Source: Lachnospiraceae bacterium G41
GTDB lineage: Bacteria; Bacillota; Clostridia; Lachnospirales; Lachnospiraceae
Direction of reading: 5' to 3'
NCBI GenBank assembly: GCA_900100245.1
Contig: FNEU01000008.1
Location: forward strand, 45,789-109,788
Length of the DNA: 64,000 nucleotides
Positions 1 to 9,526 of the stretch are shown one piece after another. The notes beneath the pieces are model-generated. The model saw nothing but the letters and a program-made list of their open reading frames with translations. It was not told where the DNA came from and did not search any database. Position 1 is the first letter of the stretch. Each line of letters starts with the position of its first letter. A program made the translations under genes and the position numbers.

Positions 1-217
1 TCTGAGGGTTCATAAGAATGGCACAGTCAACACCTACATTGTAAGGGTTTTCCTGTACGAATTTCTGCCACCAAGCTTTTTTAACATTATTCTTAAGCTC
101 TACGCCGAGGTTACCGTAATCCCAGGTATTTGCAAGACCACCGTAAATTTCGGAGCCGGGATAAATAAATCCTCTGCCTTTAGCAAGAGCTACAATTTTG
201 TCCATTGATTTTTCCAT
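1..217 (-). CDS. glyQS: glycyl-tRNA synthetase, N-terminal part (runs off left edge)
   Basis: The minus-strand frame begins [20 protein letters not shown] and continues with [21 protein letters not shown], which is the characteristic start of the dimeric (alpha2) class II glycyl-tRNA synthetase. The enzyme charges tRNA-Gly in the cytoplasm. About 72 residues are visible and the rest lies beyond the window edge. The ATG at 217 is preceded by CCGGAGG at suitable spacing, which fixes the start. The AT-rich stretch upstream to recO (218-462) presumably holds its promoter; a TTGATA-like box is present there but the -10 is weak. Confidence 0.93.
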   Translation of the reverse strand, partial: MEKSMDKIVALAKGRGFIYPGSEIYGGLANTWDYGNLGVELKNNVKKAWWQKFVQENPYNVGVDCAILMNPQ

Positions 218-462
218 TTCAATCCTCCGGTATAAATATTTATATTCTAATTTGCTTATTTTACTATCAAATATAGAATTAAAGCATTTAACAATTATAC
301 ATATATGTTATTTTAATGTCAAAGAAAACTTGCTCGTTTATGTTAATGTAGCAATAATGCCAAAATGCACGAAACAAAATAATCCGAAAAGAGTGAGTAT
401 AATAAGGAGAATTATTATAATATTTTTAATACTCGGTTTCTTCATTGATATAACTCCTTTAA

Positions 463-1113
463 TCAGTCAATCAATAATAAAGAAGTAAATTTCTTATCAA
501 AAGTAAAATCCGATACCTCTTTGGCAAACGATATCAGTTCATTTTCGCTATCCTCTGACAACTTAAAAGAAAAAACTTTGTTCACCGGAGATTCAATAAT
601 AAAGTTAATTGCCTTTACAACGCCGGGAGCATATCTCTTTTCATCGGGATAAGGAAGTTCGCCATTTAACTGAATGGCTTTAATCTCAAATACGGCCCTT
701 GTAAACTTAAGCGAATGTATAGGATTTTCAAGCACTCTCACGCCCTGATATAAAAGACGTAAAAGATCCGCATCATCACTGTTTTCTCTTGAATAATAAT
801 CTGCTATTTCAAGAAAATACATTCCGTAATAAGCCATTGTTATATCAGAACGCATGCCTTCAAAATAATCATCTATAAAGGCTTCTCTTAACGAATAAGC
901 ACTGCGGCCGGCAAACAAAGTAAATCTTCCGAAAGCAAACGGATTGGTTGCTGCCGAAAGAATTGAGTTCTGTCTTCTCGCACCTTTGGCAAAGACGGAA
1001 ATTTTACCTTTTTCTTTTGTCAGTATAACTACTCTTCTGTCGAATTCACCACTCGGTTCCTGTTTTATAACCATACCGGTCACAGACAAAAGATTATCAG
1101 ATAAATTATTCAT
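463..1113 (-). CDS. recO: DNA repair protein RecO
   Basis: RecO helps load RecA on SSB-coated single strands in the RecFOR pathway. The N-terminal OB fold is recognisable (VTGMVIKQEPSGEFDRRVV, then the FAKGARRQNS motif typical of RecO), followed by the helical C-terminal half. At 216 residues it is shorter than the usual 240-260. The protein contains no cysteine, so the zinc-binding Cys4 motif found in many RecO proteins is absent; the chain passes straight from GELPYP to a short C-terminal helix region. The start overlaps the era stop by 8 bases and is preceded by GAGG, which indicates translational coupling with era. Confidence 0.9.
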   Translation of the reverse strand: MNNLSDNLLSVTGMVIKQEPSGEFDRRVVILTKEKGKISVFAKGARRQNSILSAATNPFAFGRFTLFAGRSAYSLREAFIDDYFEGMRSDITMAYYGMYFLEIADYYSRENSDDADLLRLLYQGVRVLENPIHSLKFTRAVFEIKAIQLNGELPYPDEKRYAPGVVKAINFIIESPVNKVFSFKLSEDSENELISFAKEVSDFTFDKKFTSLLLID

Positions 1114-2011
1114 CCTTGTCCTCAGATATAAATCCGAAATTCTTTAACAAAAACTCCGAGTCTCTCCAATTCTCTTTTGTTTTGACAAAAAGTTTTAAAT
1201 TCACTTTTTTATCAAGCATCTTTTCAATATCAATTCTGGCCATAGAGCCTATTTCTTTTATCTTCGATGCACCTTTGCCGATTATCATTCCCTTGTGAGT
1301 ATCTCTCTCACAGATAATGCTTGCTTCGATTTCAACTACATTCTTGGAAAAGCTCATTGTCTCAATCACAACAGCGATTCCGTGAGGAATTTCATCACCT
1401 AAGCATCTTAAGCATTTTTCTCTTATAATCTCTGATACAATCTGTCTTTCAGGCTGATCGGTCAAAGTCTCGGGATCATAATAAAACGGTCCTTCGGGAA
1501 TGAGTTTTTCAAGCACTTCAAGAAGCGTATCCATATTCTTGCCGTTCTTCGCAGATAAAGGAATTACATCGGCAAAATCCATCTGTTTTGAAAAGAGTTC
1601 AATCGCCTTAAATACCTTTTCTTTTTCGTACTTGTCGGTCTTGGTAAGAACAAGTATTACGGGAATACTTACAGTACGCAAAAGAGAGAGGATGTTTTCA
1701 TCCTGCTCTCCTATTGACGGGTCTGCCTCTGTTAAATAGAGGCAGACGTCCGATTCATTAAATGTTCTTTTTGCTGCAGAAACCATGCTTTCACCGAGTT
1801 TGTTCTTCGCTTTGTGAAGTCCCGGAGTGTCTACAAATACCATCTGTACATTTCCCTTTGTATACACTGTAGAAATTCTGGTTCTGGTTGTCTGGGGTTT
1901 GCTGGAAGTAATGGCTATTTTCTGACCGATGATTTTGTTCATCAATGTGCTTTTGCCCACATTCGGTCTTCCGATTATCGATACAAATCCCGATTTTGTT
2001 TTGTTATCCAT
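1106..2011 (-). CDS. era: GTPase Era
   Basis: Era is an essential ribosome-assembly GTPase that binds the 3' end of 16S rRNA. The 301 residues show G1 GRPNVGKS at about 14-21, G3 DTPG at 61-64, G4 TKTD at 123-126 and SAKNGK as G5. A C-terminal KH domain with the GxxG-type loop IIGKGASKIKEIG follows. The length is normal. It sits between the DUF4349 lipoprotein (15 bases upstream) and recO (overlapping), the common era-recO arrangement in Firmicutes. The ribosome binding site upstream of the ATG is weak (AGAAAG). Confidence 0.97.
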   Translation of the reverse strand: MDNKTKSGFVSIIGRPNVGKSTLMNKIIGQKIAITSSKPQTTRTRISTVYTKGNVQMVFVDTPGLHKAKNKLGESMVSAAKRTFNESDVCLYLTEADPSIGEQDENILSLLRTVSIPVILVLTKTDKYEKEKVFKAIELFSKQMDFADVIPLSAKNGKNMDTLLEVLEKLIPEGPFYYDPETLTDQPERQIVSEIIREKCLRCLGDEIPHGIAVVIETMSFSKNVVEIEASIICERDTHKGMIIGKGASKIKEIGSMARIDIEKMLDKKVNLKLFVKTKENWRDSEFLLKNFGFISEDKDE

Positions 2012-2026
2012 ATTTCTTTCTCGTAA

Positions 2027-3172
2027 TTATTTGTTTTCTTCTTTCTTAACTTCCGTCTGAGCGGGAGCTTTCTTTTCTGCCTCAACCTTTGCAGCAACAG
2101 TAGTTAATTTTTCGTTAGCAGCTTTTACATTATCCATCGTTTTTTTGCTGGGTTTTGATTTCTTTGTACAAACCTTTACGATGATAAGAACAATGATGAA
2201 GATAATAACTACAGGAATTGCAAGGCAAATAAGTCCGCGAATGATGTAAGGAAGGTTGATGATTAGTCTGATAAAGAAATCTCTTGTATCAACAAGCACG
2301 TCCTTAATACTTGTAGCAAAGCCTTCTTTAAGTTCTTCACCGGGTGTCTTCTCTACTATTACGGTAGGTGTAAGAACCTTAACTTCGTTAATAGTAAAGT
2401 TTACTGTAGCATAATCAACCAAATCGTCATAAACTCTTAATGAAGATTCCATTGATTCGATATTGTATCTTACTTCTGTAAGTCTCTGTGTAAGATATGT
2501 GATATCTTCTATTGTCTCAGCTTTTTCAAGAAGAGCGAGAAGACTTTCCTGCTCTGCCTTGTACATTTCTTTTTTGCTTTCGGTATCAACGTAATTTAAG
2601 GTTACGTCTCTGGTAGAAGTAGTCTTCTGTGTTACATTTCCGATGCCTGAAACATCATTTACAAATCCGTCAAGTTCAGTGTCGGGAACACGAACGGTAA
2701 TTGTAGCATATTTGCTCTGGCTTGAATTATTGTAAAGGCTTCCGTTATATGAATATTCGCTTTCGATATATCCGCCGATCGCATTAATCTTATTACGAAG
2801 GTTTGCAATGGTTTCATCAAAGCTTACTGTTTCGATTGTCATATCGACTGTCTTAATAAGTTTTCTGTTTTTTGCAACAGATGCATTGGCCTGAGTTTCT
2901 GTAATAGGTGTAGACATGTTGCCGACAGAATATCCGCCTTCATCGTAATACTCGGCTTCCTCAGGATAATAATCCACATCATCATATAAATCATAACCCC
3001 CAGTTGTGGCAGTCTCATAAAATGCATTCTTACCTTGTGCATAAGAATAATCATCGGCAGTAGCAGTTGTAGTAGCATAATTTGTACCGCTGTCACATGC
3101 AACCAGAGTGGATGCAACCAAAATCATTGCTCCAATTAATGATAATTTACTGATCAATTCGTTTTTCTTCAT
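2027..3172 (-). CDS. DUF4349 domain lipoprotein
   Basis: The 381-residue protein starts with a lysine-containing signal sequence ending in the lipobox LVAC, so Cys26 should be lipidated and the protein anchored outside the membrane. The central part (about 105-290: NRKLIKTVDMTIETVSFDETI through YATVNFTINEV) is a DUF4349 domain with a coiled-coil stretch. A hydrophobic segment (about 310-340, IIRGLICLAIPVVIIFIIVLI) follows, then a Lys/Glu-rich cytoplasmic tail. The molecular function of DUF4349 is unknown. It lies just upstream of era, probably in the same transcript, and has a CGGAGG ribosome binding site. Confidence 0.85.
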   Translation of the reverse strand: MKKNELISKLSLIGAMILVASTLVACDSGTNYATTTATADDYSYAQGKNAFYETATTGGYDLYDDVDYYPEEAEYYDEGGYSVGNMSTPITETQANASVAKNRKLIKTVDMTIETVSFDETIANLRNKINAIGGYIESEYSYNGSLYNNSSQSKYATITVRVPDTELDGFVNDVSGIGNVTQKTTSTRDVTLNYVDTESKKEMYKAEQESLLALLEKAETIEDITYLTQRLTEVRYNIESMESSLRVYDDLVDYATVNFTINEVKVLTPTVIVEKTPGEELKEGFATSIKDVLVDTRDFFIRLIINLPYIIRGLICLAIPVVIIFIIVLIIVKVCTKKSKPSKKTMDNVKAANEKLTTVAAKVEAEKKAPAQTEVKKEENK

Positions 3173-3273
3173 AATCTTTTCCTCCGTTAATTAAGCAAAA
3201 TCTCCTGCTTTTTTTAATCATTTGATAAATACACGAAACAAAAACTTATATTTATGGAAAATTTTCTAAAAAA

Positions 3274-6189
3274 TTACACAAGATTTAAAACTTTGTCAAA
3301 CAAAGCTTCATTTTCTTTTATTTTACCCTCTGCTCCGACAACACAGATATATTCTTTTTCGAACGCTGCTTTAATCCTTTCGGCAAGACTTCTTATATCT
3401 TCCATACTGCAGGATAAAATCTCATCTCTGGTTTTCTGCCTGTCTTTTTCTTCAACTCCGGTCATATAATATACAAGATTTGCTTTGCCTTCACCCGACG
3501 CGGTCTGAGGAACATCTATATCTGAAATTGCACCGATTATAAACTGATTCATCTGTCTGTCGCTGCACTCAAAGTTTTCAACATAATCGGCAAGTTCTCT
3601 GTAAATACGAAGAGTATTGTTTATATGAGGGTCCCTATAAGAAACAATCGAGCAAAGTCCGGACATGGTGAAGTTTGCAAAACATCCGTACGCTCCGCCT
3701 TCAACTCTGACATTATTCCAGAGATAATCATATGCCATAATTGTTCTTAATACATTAAATGCGCCCGAATATTTATATCCCTTTGATATATACTCACCGG
3801 CCATTGCAACAAACTGTACCTGACCCGGGAATATAAATGCTTCGTTTCCTTCATTGCAGTCAACTTCTATCTTACTCTTTTCGATATCCAAAGTATAAAG
3901 ACTGTCTATGAATAAAGAGAGTTCGTCATCAAGTTCATTCTGCTTATCCGAAGGTGATGTAAGATTTATAAAGAGATTCTCTTTTCTTAAAATCATCGGT
4001 AAAAGAATTTTGAATTCTTTTATGATCTTATCTGTCGAATTTTCTTTGTCTTTCTCAAGCTCCGATATGAATTTAACCGCATCCATACCGATTGAAATAT
4101 CGTTTATTTTGAACATCTTGTCAAAATAGGAGGTAGCTCTGGTAAGTGCCACAGTATGAGGCGAAGAAATAAGCATGCTCTCGCCCTGTGAACGAAGCTC
4201 AGACAAATACTCTCCGATTTTTTCCTTATCGTCTAGAATACTGTTAAACAAAACATCTGATAAAAGTTCAAATACCTTCTTTTTATTCTCATAAAGGAAC
4301 TTGATATTTATCTCAAAGAATGATTTCATTTCACCTGTTTTAATATTCCTGCAGGTGTTAAATGACATGTTCATTCCGCCTGTATTAAGCTTTATCTCAT
4401 TAGACAAATCGCCGTAATTTAAATTTTTCGTATCGAGTCTTGCAAGCATATTGGCAAGAAGCGGCATATATCTTATATGCTCGATAGAAATCGAATTAAC
4501 ATCAAAAAGAAGTGTCAGATAAGCAATGCCTGATGTGAATATATCCTGCTTAAGATATTTTACACCGTTTAACTCATAAAGCTTGTTTCTGTCAGGCTTT
4601 GTTTCTTTCTTAATGTCGGATACCTTTAATAGCTTTATCTTTTCAAGATCCTCTTTTTTATCAGGTGTCTTCTGATATTCCTTTAAAGCCTTTGTATCTT
4701 CTACAATCTTGTCTATCTCTTCGGCAGAAAGGCTGTCTTTCTTTTCTTTTAGGGTTTGTGCCAGTTCACTCTCCTTTTTAAGAGTGAGTCCCTTAACAGG
4801 TACACCCATGCAAAAGATGCAGTGATTGTTATCAAGAAAGTATTTTTTCAGGAGTTTTTCAAAATAGTCGGTATTAACGGCTTCTTTTAATTTCTTATAA
4901 ACCTCAAGGCTTTCCATATGGTGAAGCGCGAGATTATCATCATAAAGCCATGATTCAAGCAAATCGAGGCCGAAAGCAAGGCCCTTTGGAATTCGTCCAA
5001 AATCTGCTTCTCTGTATTTAAATTCTTCTCTTACAAGAAATGCAAGAAGTGTTTTCTTATCAAAGCCTTCGCGAACAGTTCTTTCAAGTTCATCTTTGAT
5101 AATGCTTAAGAACTTTTCTTTATCTTCGCTGTTGGCACCCTTGGCATAAAAGCCGAAGAGGTTTTGTTTAATGGAGCAGTCGCTTGAAGCATATACTTCA
5201 TCACCGATTCCTGCGTCAAGCAAAGACTTTCTTAAAGGTGCTGCGGGATTTCCGCTGAAAGCATATTCAAAAGCTCTTAAAACAATCGGAAGTTCTCTGT
5301 CCGAATAATCAGAAAAACAGTATGTAAGATTAAGATATGTTTTATCCCTGTCATCTTCGTTTTCAGTCAAAGGATATTCGATAACTGCTTCTCTTCTTTC
5401 GTCGAAAGGCTTTTGTGTGGCAATTTCCGAAGTTACTTCAATTTTCTCATATTTTGATAAATATTCTTTGTCTATATAATCAAGTCTTTCAGCCATATCG
5501 CAGTTTCCGTAGAGGAAAATATAGCTGTTTGAAGGATGATAATATTTCGAATGAAAATCTAAAAAATCATCGTAAGTCAAATCAGGAATTACGTCGGGAT
5601 CTCCGCCCGATTCAACACCATAAGGAGTATCGGGGAAAATTGAATTCATTATCTGACGTTCAACTATATCGTCGGGGTCTGAAAAAGCACCCTTCATCTC
5701 AGAATAAACAACGCCGTTTATTTTAAGATCGTCGTCTGCATTTTCAAGCTCGTAATGCCAGCCTTCCTGTCTGAATATCTTTTCTTCTTTGTAAATGTTT
5801 GGATGAAAGACAGCATCAAGATATACATCCATCAGATTTTTAAAATCAAAATCATTTAAACTTGCCACGGGATAAACCGTTTTATCGGGATAAGTCATGG
5901 CATTTAAGAATGTATTAAGACTGCCCTTGCAAAGCTCGACGAACGGGTCTTTTATGGGGTATTTGTCGCTTCCGCAAAGCACGGTATGCTCAACAATATG
6001 AGCAACACCCGTCGAATCCTTGGGAGGTGTTCTGAAACCGATATAAAAGACTTTATTCTCTTCATCGTTGGGCATTAATACGACTCTTGCACCGGTCTTT
6101 TTATGTGTGAGAACATATGCATCACTGTTTATATCTTTTAGGAATTTATGCTCTTTTATCTCGTAACTTTGAAGTTCTTCAAGATTCAT
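3274..6189 (-). CDS. M16C family metallopeptidase (insulysin / presequence protease type)
   Basis: This 971-residue protein has the inverted zinc motif HIVEH at 64-68, followed by the family blocks GSLNTFLNAMTYPDKTVYP and the helix LMDVYLDAVFHP that carries the third ligand region. It has the four-repeat architecture and M16C-associated middle domain, like mitochondrial PreP and clostridial homologues. Such enzymes degrade peptides in a closed chamber. No signal peptide is visible, so it is probably cytoplasmic. The start is set by AAAGGAG in front of the ATG. The upstream EAL gene is separated from it by a terminator (6211-6230), so it is probably transcribed alone. Confidence 0.93.
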   Translation of the reverse strand: MNLEELQSYEIKEHKFLKDINSDAYVLTHKKTGARVVLMPNDEENKVFYIGFRTPPKDSTGVAHIVEHTVLCGSDKYPIKDPFVELCKGSLNTFLNAMTYPDKTVYPVASLNDFDFKNLMDVYLDAVFHPNIYKEEKIFRQEGWHYELENADDDLKINGVVYSEMKGAFSDPDDIVERQIMNSIFPDTPYGVESGGDPDVIPDLTYDDFLDFHSKYYHPSNSYIFLYGNCDMAERLDYIDKEYLSKYEKIEVTSEIATQKPFDERREAVIEYPLTENEDDRDKTYLNLTYCFSDYSDRELPIVLRAFEYAFSGNPAAPLRKSLLDAGIGDEVYASSDCSIKQNLFGFYAKGANSEDKEKFLSIIKDELERTVREGFDKKTLLAFLVREEFKYREADFGRIPKGLAFGLDLLESWLYDDNLALHHMESLEVYKKLKEAVNTDYFEKLLKKYFLDNNHCIFCMGVPVKGLTLKKESELAQTLKEKKDSLSAEEIDKIVEDTKALKEYQKTPDKKEDLEKIKLLKVSDIKKETKPDRNKLYELNGVKYLKQDIFTSGIAYLTLLFDVNSISIEHIRYMPLLANMLARLDTKNLNYGDLSNEIKLNTGGMNMSFNTCRNIKTGEMKSFFEINIKFLYENKKKVFELLSDVLFNSILDDKEKIGEYLSELRSQGESMLISSPHTVALTRATSYFDKMFKINDISIGMDAVKFISELEKDKENSTDKIIKEFKILLPMILRKENLFINLTSPSDKQNELDDELSLFIDSLYTLDIEKSKIEVDCNEGNEAFIFPGQVQFVAMAGEYISKGYKYSGAFNVLRTIMAYDYLWNNVRVEGGAYGCFANFTMSGLCSIVSYRDPHINNTLRIYRELADYVENFECSDRQMNQFIIGAISDIDVPQTASGEGKANLVYYMTGVEEKDRQKTRDEILSCSMEDIRSLAERIKAAFEKEYICVVGAEGKIKENEALFDKVLNLV

Positions 6190-6210
6190 TAATCGTTCTC
6201 CTTTAAAAAG

Positions 6211-6230
6211 CGGAGAGATTGCTCTCTCCG
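6211..6230 (-). terminator. Rho-independent terminator after the EAL gene
   Basis: A perfect stem CGGAGAGA / TCTCTCCG with a four-base loop is followed on the minus strand by CTTTTT. It lies between the stop of the EAL-solenoid gene and the ribosome binding site of the M16C peptidase. Confidence 0.8.
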
Positions 6231-6264
6231 TATTTTATTTGGGTATCTAAAAATTTAAATTATT

Positions 6265-9063
6265 TTACATGACATTAGTGTCAAGTTCTTTACAGTATTT
6301 GGGGATATATACATAAATATTTTCAAACAGCTTAGAAGCCGTAGCCATATACTGATACGATCCCTCTTCGGTCTCAATCTTCTTGTTGTAGAATTCGGTG
6401 TCAGTAACAATCTTCTGGAATACGGGAACATCGTACTGGTTAACAGGATCGGGTGAATTTGCAAGGTCTGCATAAATGTTACCGCCGGTAATCTCAAGTC
6501 TGCCCTTCATACCACCAAGGCTCACAGGATTAGCAGCAAGTAAAACAACCTTATGAACACCGTTTTGGATTCTCGTCATACCATAGCCGTGATATGTTCC
6601 GATACCGCCGACCTCAGAACCTTCGACATAAACGAATACCTGCTCTGCGGAGCTTCTTATATCCATATCACCGTCTAACGAACCGATACCCATACCGCTC
6701 ATAGAATGTACGTTACAGGAAACAAATCCGGAATTGATATAAATACGTCCCTTACCATACTGGAGAACACCGATACCTGTTGCACGGCTGCCGGAAGCCT
6801 CAAGCTCAATATCGGCACTTGTATTGATTTCTACCCTGCCTTCCATCGAACCGATACCGACAGCGTCGGCACCCGATGCGGAAATAGCTACATGGGACTG
6901 ATTGACAATAATCTGAGTAAATCCGTTAATAGAACCGATTCCGACTACCTTTGAACCGTTTACGATAATTTCTACATTACCGGAATCAAGTTTAATCTTT
7001 GAATTCTCATCGGCTAATGCACCACCGATGGCAAATGCCTGGTCGGAGTTTGCTTCGATACGAAGTGTTCCGGTTCCTTCGAAACTGATATCGCCGTAAG
7101 GCGTCTTTTCATCGGAGCCCGTACCGATACCGATACCGTTGTTGTGGTCAACTCTTATTGTAAGATTGCCTTTGCCCTGAATATTGAGTCTCGATGATAC
7201 GGGAACTTTGATACCTTCGTAAGAGAATATGTTGTTTCCTTCAAGTGTAAGCGTAACAAACGAATTCTCGCCGATTTCAATCGTAGGATTGTTTCTGCCT
7301 CGAATATTAACGTCCTTAAGATTGATGATGGTTTCGATATTATCGGGAACCTTAATGCACATATTAACTTCTTTTTTGCTCTTAAGTCCGACAAGATTAA
7401 CCGAAGGCTGTTCGATAATAATCTGCGAATAAAAATCGAGAGCAAGATTGATAAGAGAAACCGTCTCGAAATTGCCGGGTGTATAGGATTTGTTTTCAAG
7501 AGCAAGCTTGGCGAGCTTAAGGTTAATAGCCATAATCTCGTCTTCTATTTCTGCGGATATCGAATCGGCGATTACACTGTTGGGACGTCCGGTATAGAAG
7601 CCCTGAATCAAATGACATCCGAGCTGGATAACCATCTGAAGTTCATCGGGTGTTTCAACACCTTCAGCAAGAATCTTCATACCGTGATTGTTACCAAACG
7701 AAATCGTATTGGATACAATCTGCTGTTTTCTTGAGTCTGTATCGATACCCATGATGATGGAATGGTCGATTTTAATATAATGCGGTGAGTTGTTAAGAAG
7801 AGTTGACGCATTCGAATAACCTGTACCGTAATCGTCGAGAGCGAGTTCACAGCCTGACTTCTTCATGTACTTGTGTACGGTCTCGCATGAATCTTCTGAC
7901 TGCATACCATTTTCTGTAATCTCTATAACGAGGTTTTTCATAACGTCCTTGTACTGAACGTACAAATCGTTGAATTCGTCTTCTTTTATGATAACAGTGG
8001 GAATTGAATTGATGAAGAGTTTGCGGTTTTCAAATATCGACGCATTCTCGTTCATAATCTTTAATACGTTGAAGAATGTATAATGTTCAACCTCATAAAG
8101 TCTGTCGTTTCTTTCTGCCATTTCAAGAACGTCAACAGGTGAGAAACCGATTTCCTTGTTGGTTCTCATCAATGCTTCATACGCATAAATCTTACCTGTT
8201 TTGGCAGATACGATGGGCTGGAAATTATACTGAAGTTCATTACCGTCAAGAATCTTTTTGATTTTGTCGTTTCTTAAATATTCTGTCTCCTGACGCTTAA
8301 GAGCATCCTGCGAGAAGTAATGAGGCTCGCTCTTTGAGAACATGGATGCTTCCATTGCGGCGAAACCTGCATAGGTTAATAGATCGTCATAGATTTTACC
8401 CTGACTTGATGATGCATAACCACAGTAAACACAGAAGTTTTCGGATGATGGCAAGTGAAGGAGAATCGCATTGATTTCATCCATGAGATTTTTATGATAT
8501 GTCTGAATATCCTTTAACTCAACCTCATTGGTCATAACCAGAAATTCATGTCCGGATTTACAGCCGAGTGTTACAAATCTTTCACCCATTCTTTTCTGAT
8601 ACATCTTAAATACATCGCCGATTTCAGCTTTGATGTCTGCGGCTTTCTGGGAGCCTACGAAATGACGGAGATGTTCAAGACCTTCAATTTCAAAAACAGC
8701 CAGATAAACATCGGACATAGAAATAGCAAGCTGCTGTATGGCTTTATCAGAAAACGTATCAAGATAAAGCAGACCTGTTTCAGGATCTACATCAGCCGAA
8801 TCCGTAATATTTAAGAAAATGGGTAAATCTTCTCTCTGAAAGGCCTTTACCATCTTAAAAGCAATGAAAAGACCGAATAAAAAGAAACCTGCGCCTAAAA
8901 AGAAATATGCAAGCGCAAACCAAGTGAAACTGGCAAAAGTGTATATATAATACGCGCCTACCGCGAATAAAAGAAAGGCAAGCACTATAAAAATATTCTC
9001 AATAATGAGAAAATAACGTATTTTTTTATATCCGCTGACCTTCTTGTCCTGCTCTAATTCCAT
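6265..9063 (-). CDS. membrane EAL-domain c-di-GMP phosphodiesterase with C-terminal repeat solenoid
   Basis: Order of domains in 932 residues: two membrane segments (about 17-42 and 47-69); a degenerate GGDEF domain (about 90-250) with SGHEF at 170-174 instead of GGDEF; and an EAL domain (about 265-505). The EAL domain has E296-A-L, DDYG at 410-413, IKID with K431, ILAEGVE with E468 and Q487, so its catalytic set looks complete. It should hydrolyse c-di-GMP in the cytoplasm. Residues 580-870 are a beta-rich repeat region with GIG-type turns near 645, 679, 709, 737, 764, 793, 821 and 850, about 28 residues apart. This resembles the beta-solenoid of carbohydrate-binding Cthe_2159-like proteins. 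With two membrane passes the solenoid should be cytoplasmic, which is unexpected. It has its own promoter at 9094-9122. Confidence 0.9.
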   Translation of the reverse strand: MELEQDKKVSGYKKIRYFLIIENIFIVLAFLLFAVGAYYIYTFASFTWFALAYFFLGAGFFLFGLFIAFKMVKAFQREDLPIFLNITDSADVDPETGLLYLDTFSDKAIQQLAISMSDVYLAVFEIEGLEHLRHFVGSQKAADIKAEIGDVFKMYQKRMGERFVTLGCKSGHEFLVMTNEVELKDIQTYHKNLMDEINAILLHLPSSENFCVYCGYASSSQGKIYDDLLTYAGFAAMEASMFSKSEPHYFSQDALKRQETEYLRNDKIKKILDGNELQYNFQPIVSAKTGKIYAYEALMRTNKEIGFSPVDVLEMAERNDRLYEVEHYTFFNVLKIMNENASIFENRKLFINSIPTVIIKEDEFNDLYVQYKDVMKNLVIEITENGMQSEDSCETVHKYMKKSGCELALDDYGTGYSNASTLLNNSPHYIKIDHSIIMGIDTDSRKQQIVSNTISFGNNHGMKILAEGVETPDELQMVIQLGCHLIQGFYTGRPNSVIADSISAEIEDEIMAINLKLAKLALENKSYTPGNFETVSLINLALDFYSQIIIEQPSVNLVGLKSKKEVNMCIKVPDNIETIINLKDVNIRGRNNPTIEIGENSFVTLTLEGNNIFSYEGIKVPVSSRLNIQGKGNLTIRVDHNNGIGIGTGSDEKTPYGDISFEGTGTLRIEANSDQAFAIGGALADENSKIKLDSGNVEIIVNGSKVVGIGSINGFTQIIVNQSHVAISASGADAVGIGSMEGRVEINTSADIELEASGSRATGIGVLQYGKGRIYINSGFVSCNVHSMSGMGIGSLDGDMDIRSSAEQVFVYVEGSEVGGIGTYHGYGMTRIQNGVHKVVLLAANPVSLGGMKGRLEITGGNIYADLANSPDPVNQYDVPVFQKIVTDTEFYNKKIETEEGSYQYMATASKLFENIYVYIPKYCKELDTNVM

Positions 9064-9093
9064 ATATTTTCATTCCCCATAATTTGATATTTT

Positions 9094-9122
9094 ATTATAC
9101 CAAAACTACGAGAAAAACACAA
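9094..9122 (-). promoter_or_regulatory. sigma-A promoter of the EAL-solenoid gene
   Basis: On the minus strand TTGTGT is followed by a 17-base spacer and a perfect TATAAT, 31 bases before the start codon region. The -10 hexamer occupies 9094-9099 and the -35 9117-9122. Confidence 0.65.
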
Positions 9123-9123
9123 G

Positions 9124-9522
9124 TTAAGTGGAAAATGCAAGCAGTGCAAGTTTGTTGAAAACTATTTCTTCGTCAAAGTATTTTTCTTCGGACGAATGAA
9201 GAGCTAAATATTCATCCGCAGTAAGAGTTTTGGATTTGTAAATTGTTTTGCCGTTCTTTTCCAGGTAATAGCCCACTTTGAACTTTAATTTTAATTGTTT
9301 TATTACCTGATAAACAAAATCATCACGATTTATATTTCCTAAACAAACGCAGATTTTTTGGCCTCTTTGATCTTCTTCGCCGAAAAACTTGTTAAAAACG
9401 GCTTTTACTTTAAACGGAACATCTTCGAATGACATTAATTCCTCTACACTCATCTGTGCACCGACATATATATGCGTCATATCCTGTATGACGGCTTTAA
9501 ATTCTCTGTTGATCTGTTCCAT
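9124..9522 (-). CDS. conserved hypothetical protein, 132 residues
   Basis: I do not recognise this protein. It is soluble, mixed alpha/beta, with no signal peptide, membrane segment or clear motif. It contains one CVCLG stretch in the middle and a strand-rich half (KFKVGYYLEKNGKTIYKSKT). It follows the sigma-like gene by 4 bases on the same strand, which argues that it is translated as part of the metA-rhomboid-sigma-like transcript. There is no strong Shine-Dalgarno, so it is probably translationally coupled. Its functional partner may be the sigma-like protein, but this is inference from position only. Confidence 0.7.
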   Translation of the reverse strand: MEQINREFKAVIQDMTHIYVGAQMSVEELMSFEDVPFKVKAVFNKFFGEEDQRGQKICVCLGNINRDDFVYQVIKQLKLKFKVGYYLEKNGKTIYKSKTLTADEYLALHSSEEKYFDEEIVFNKLALLAFST

Positions 9523-9526
9523 ATTT

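Noticed and set aside
398..419. AT-only hairpin between glyQS and recO
   Set aside because: The stem is all A-T with no clear U-tract; too weak to call a terminator.
198..488. 96-residue plus-strand open frame
   Set aside because: It runs antisense through the glyQS start and its AT-rich upstream region, has no ribosome binding site and a low-complexity Ile/Asn composition.
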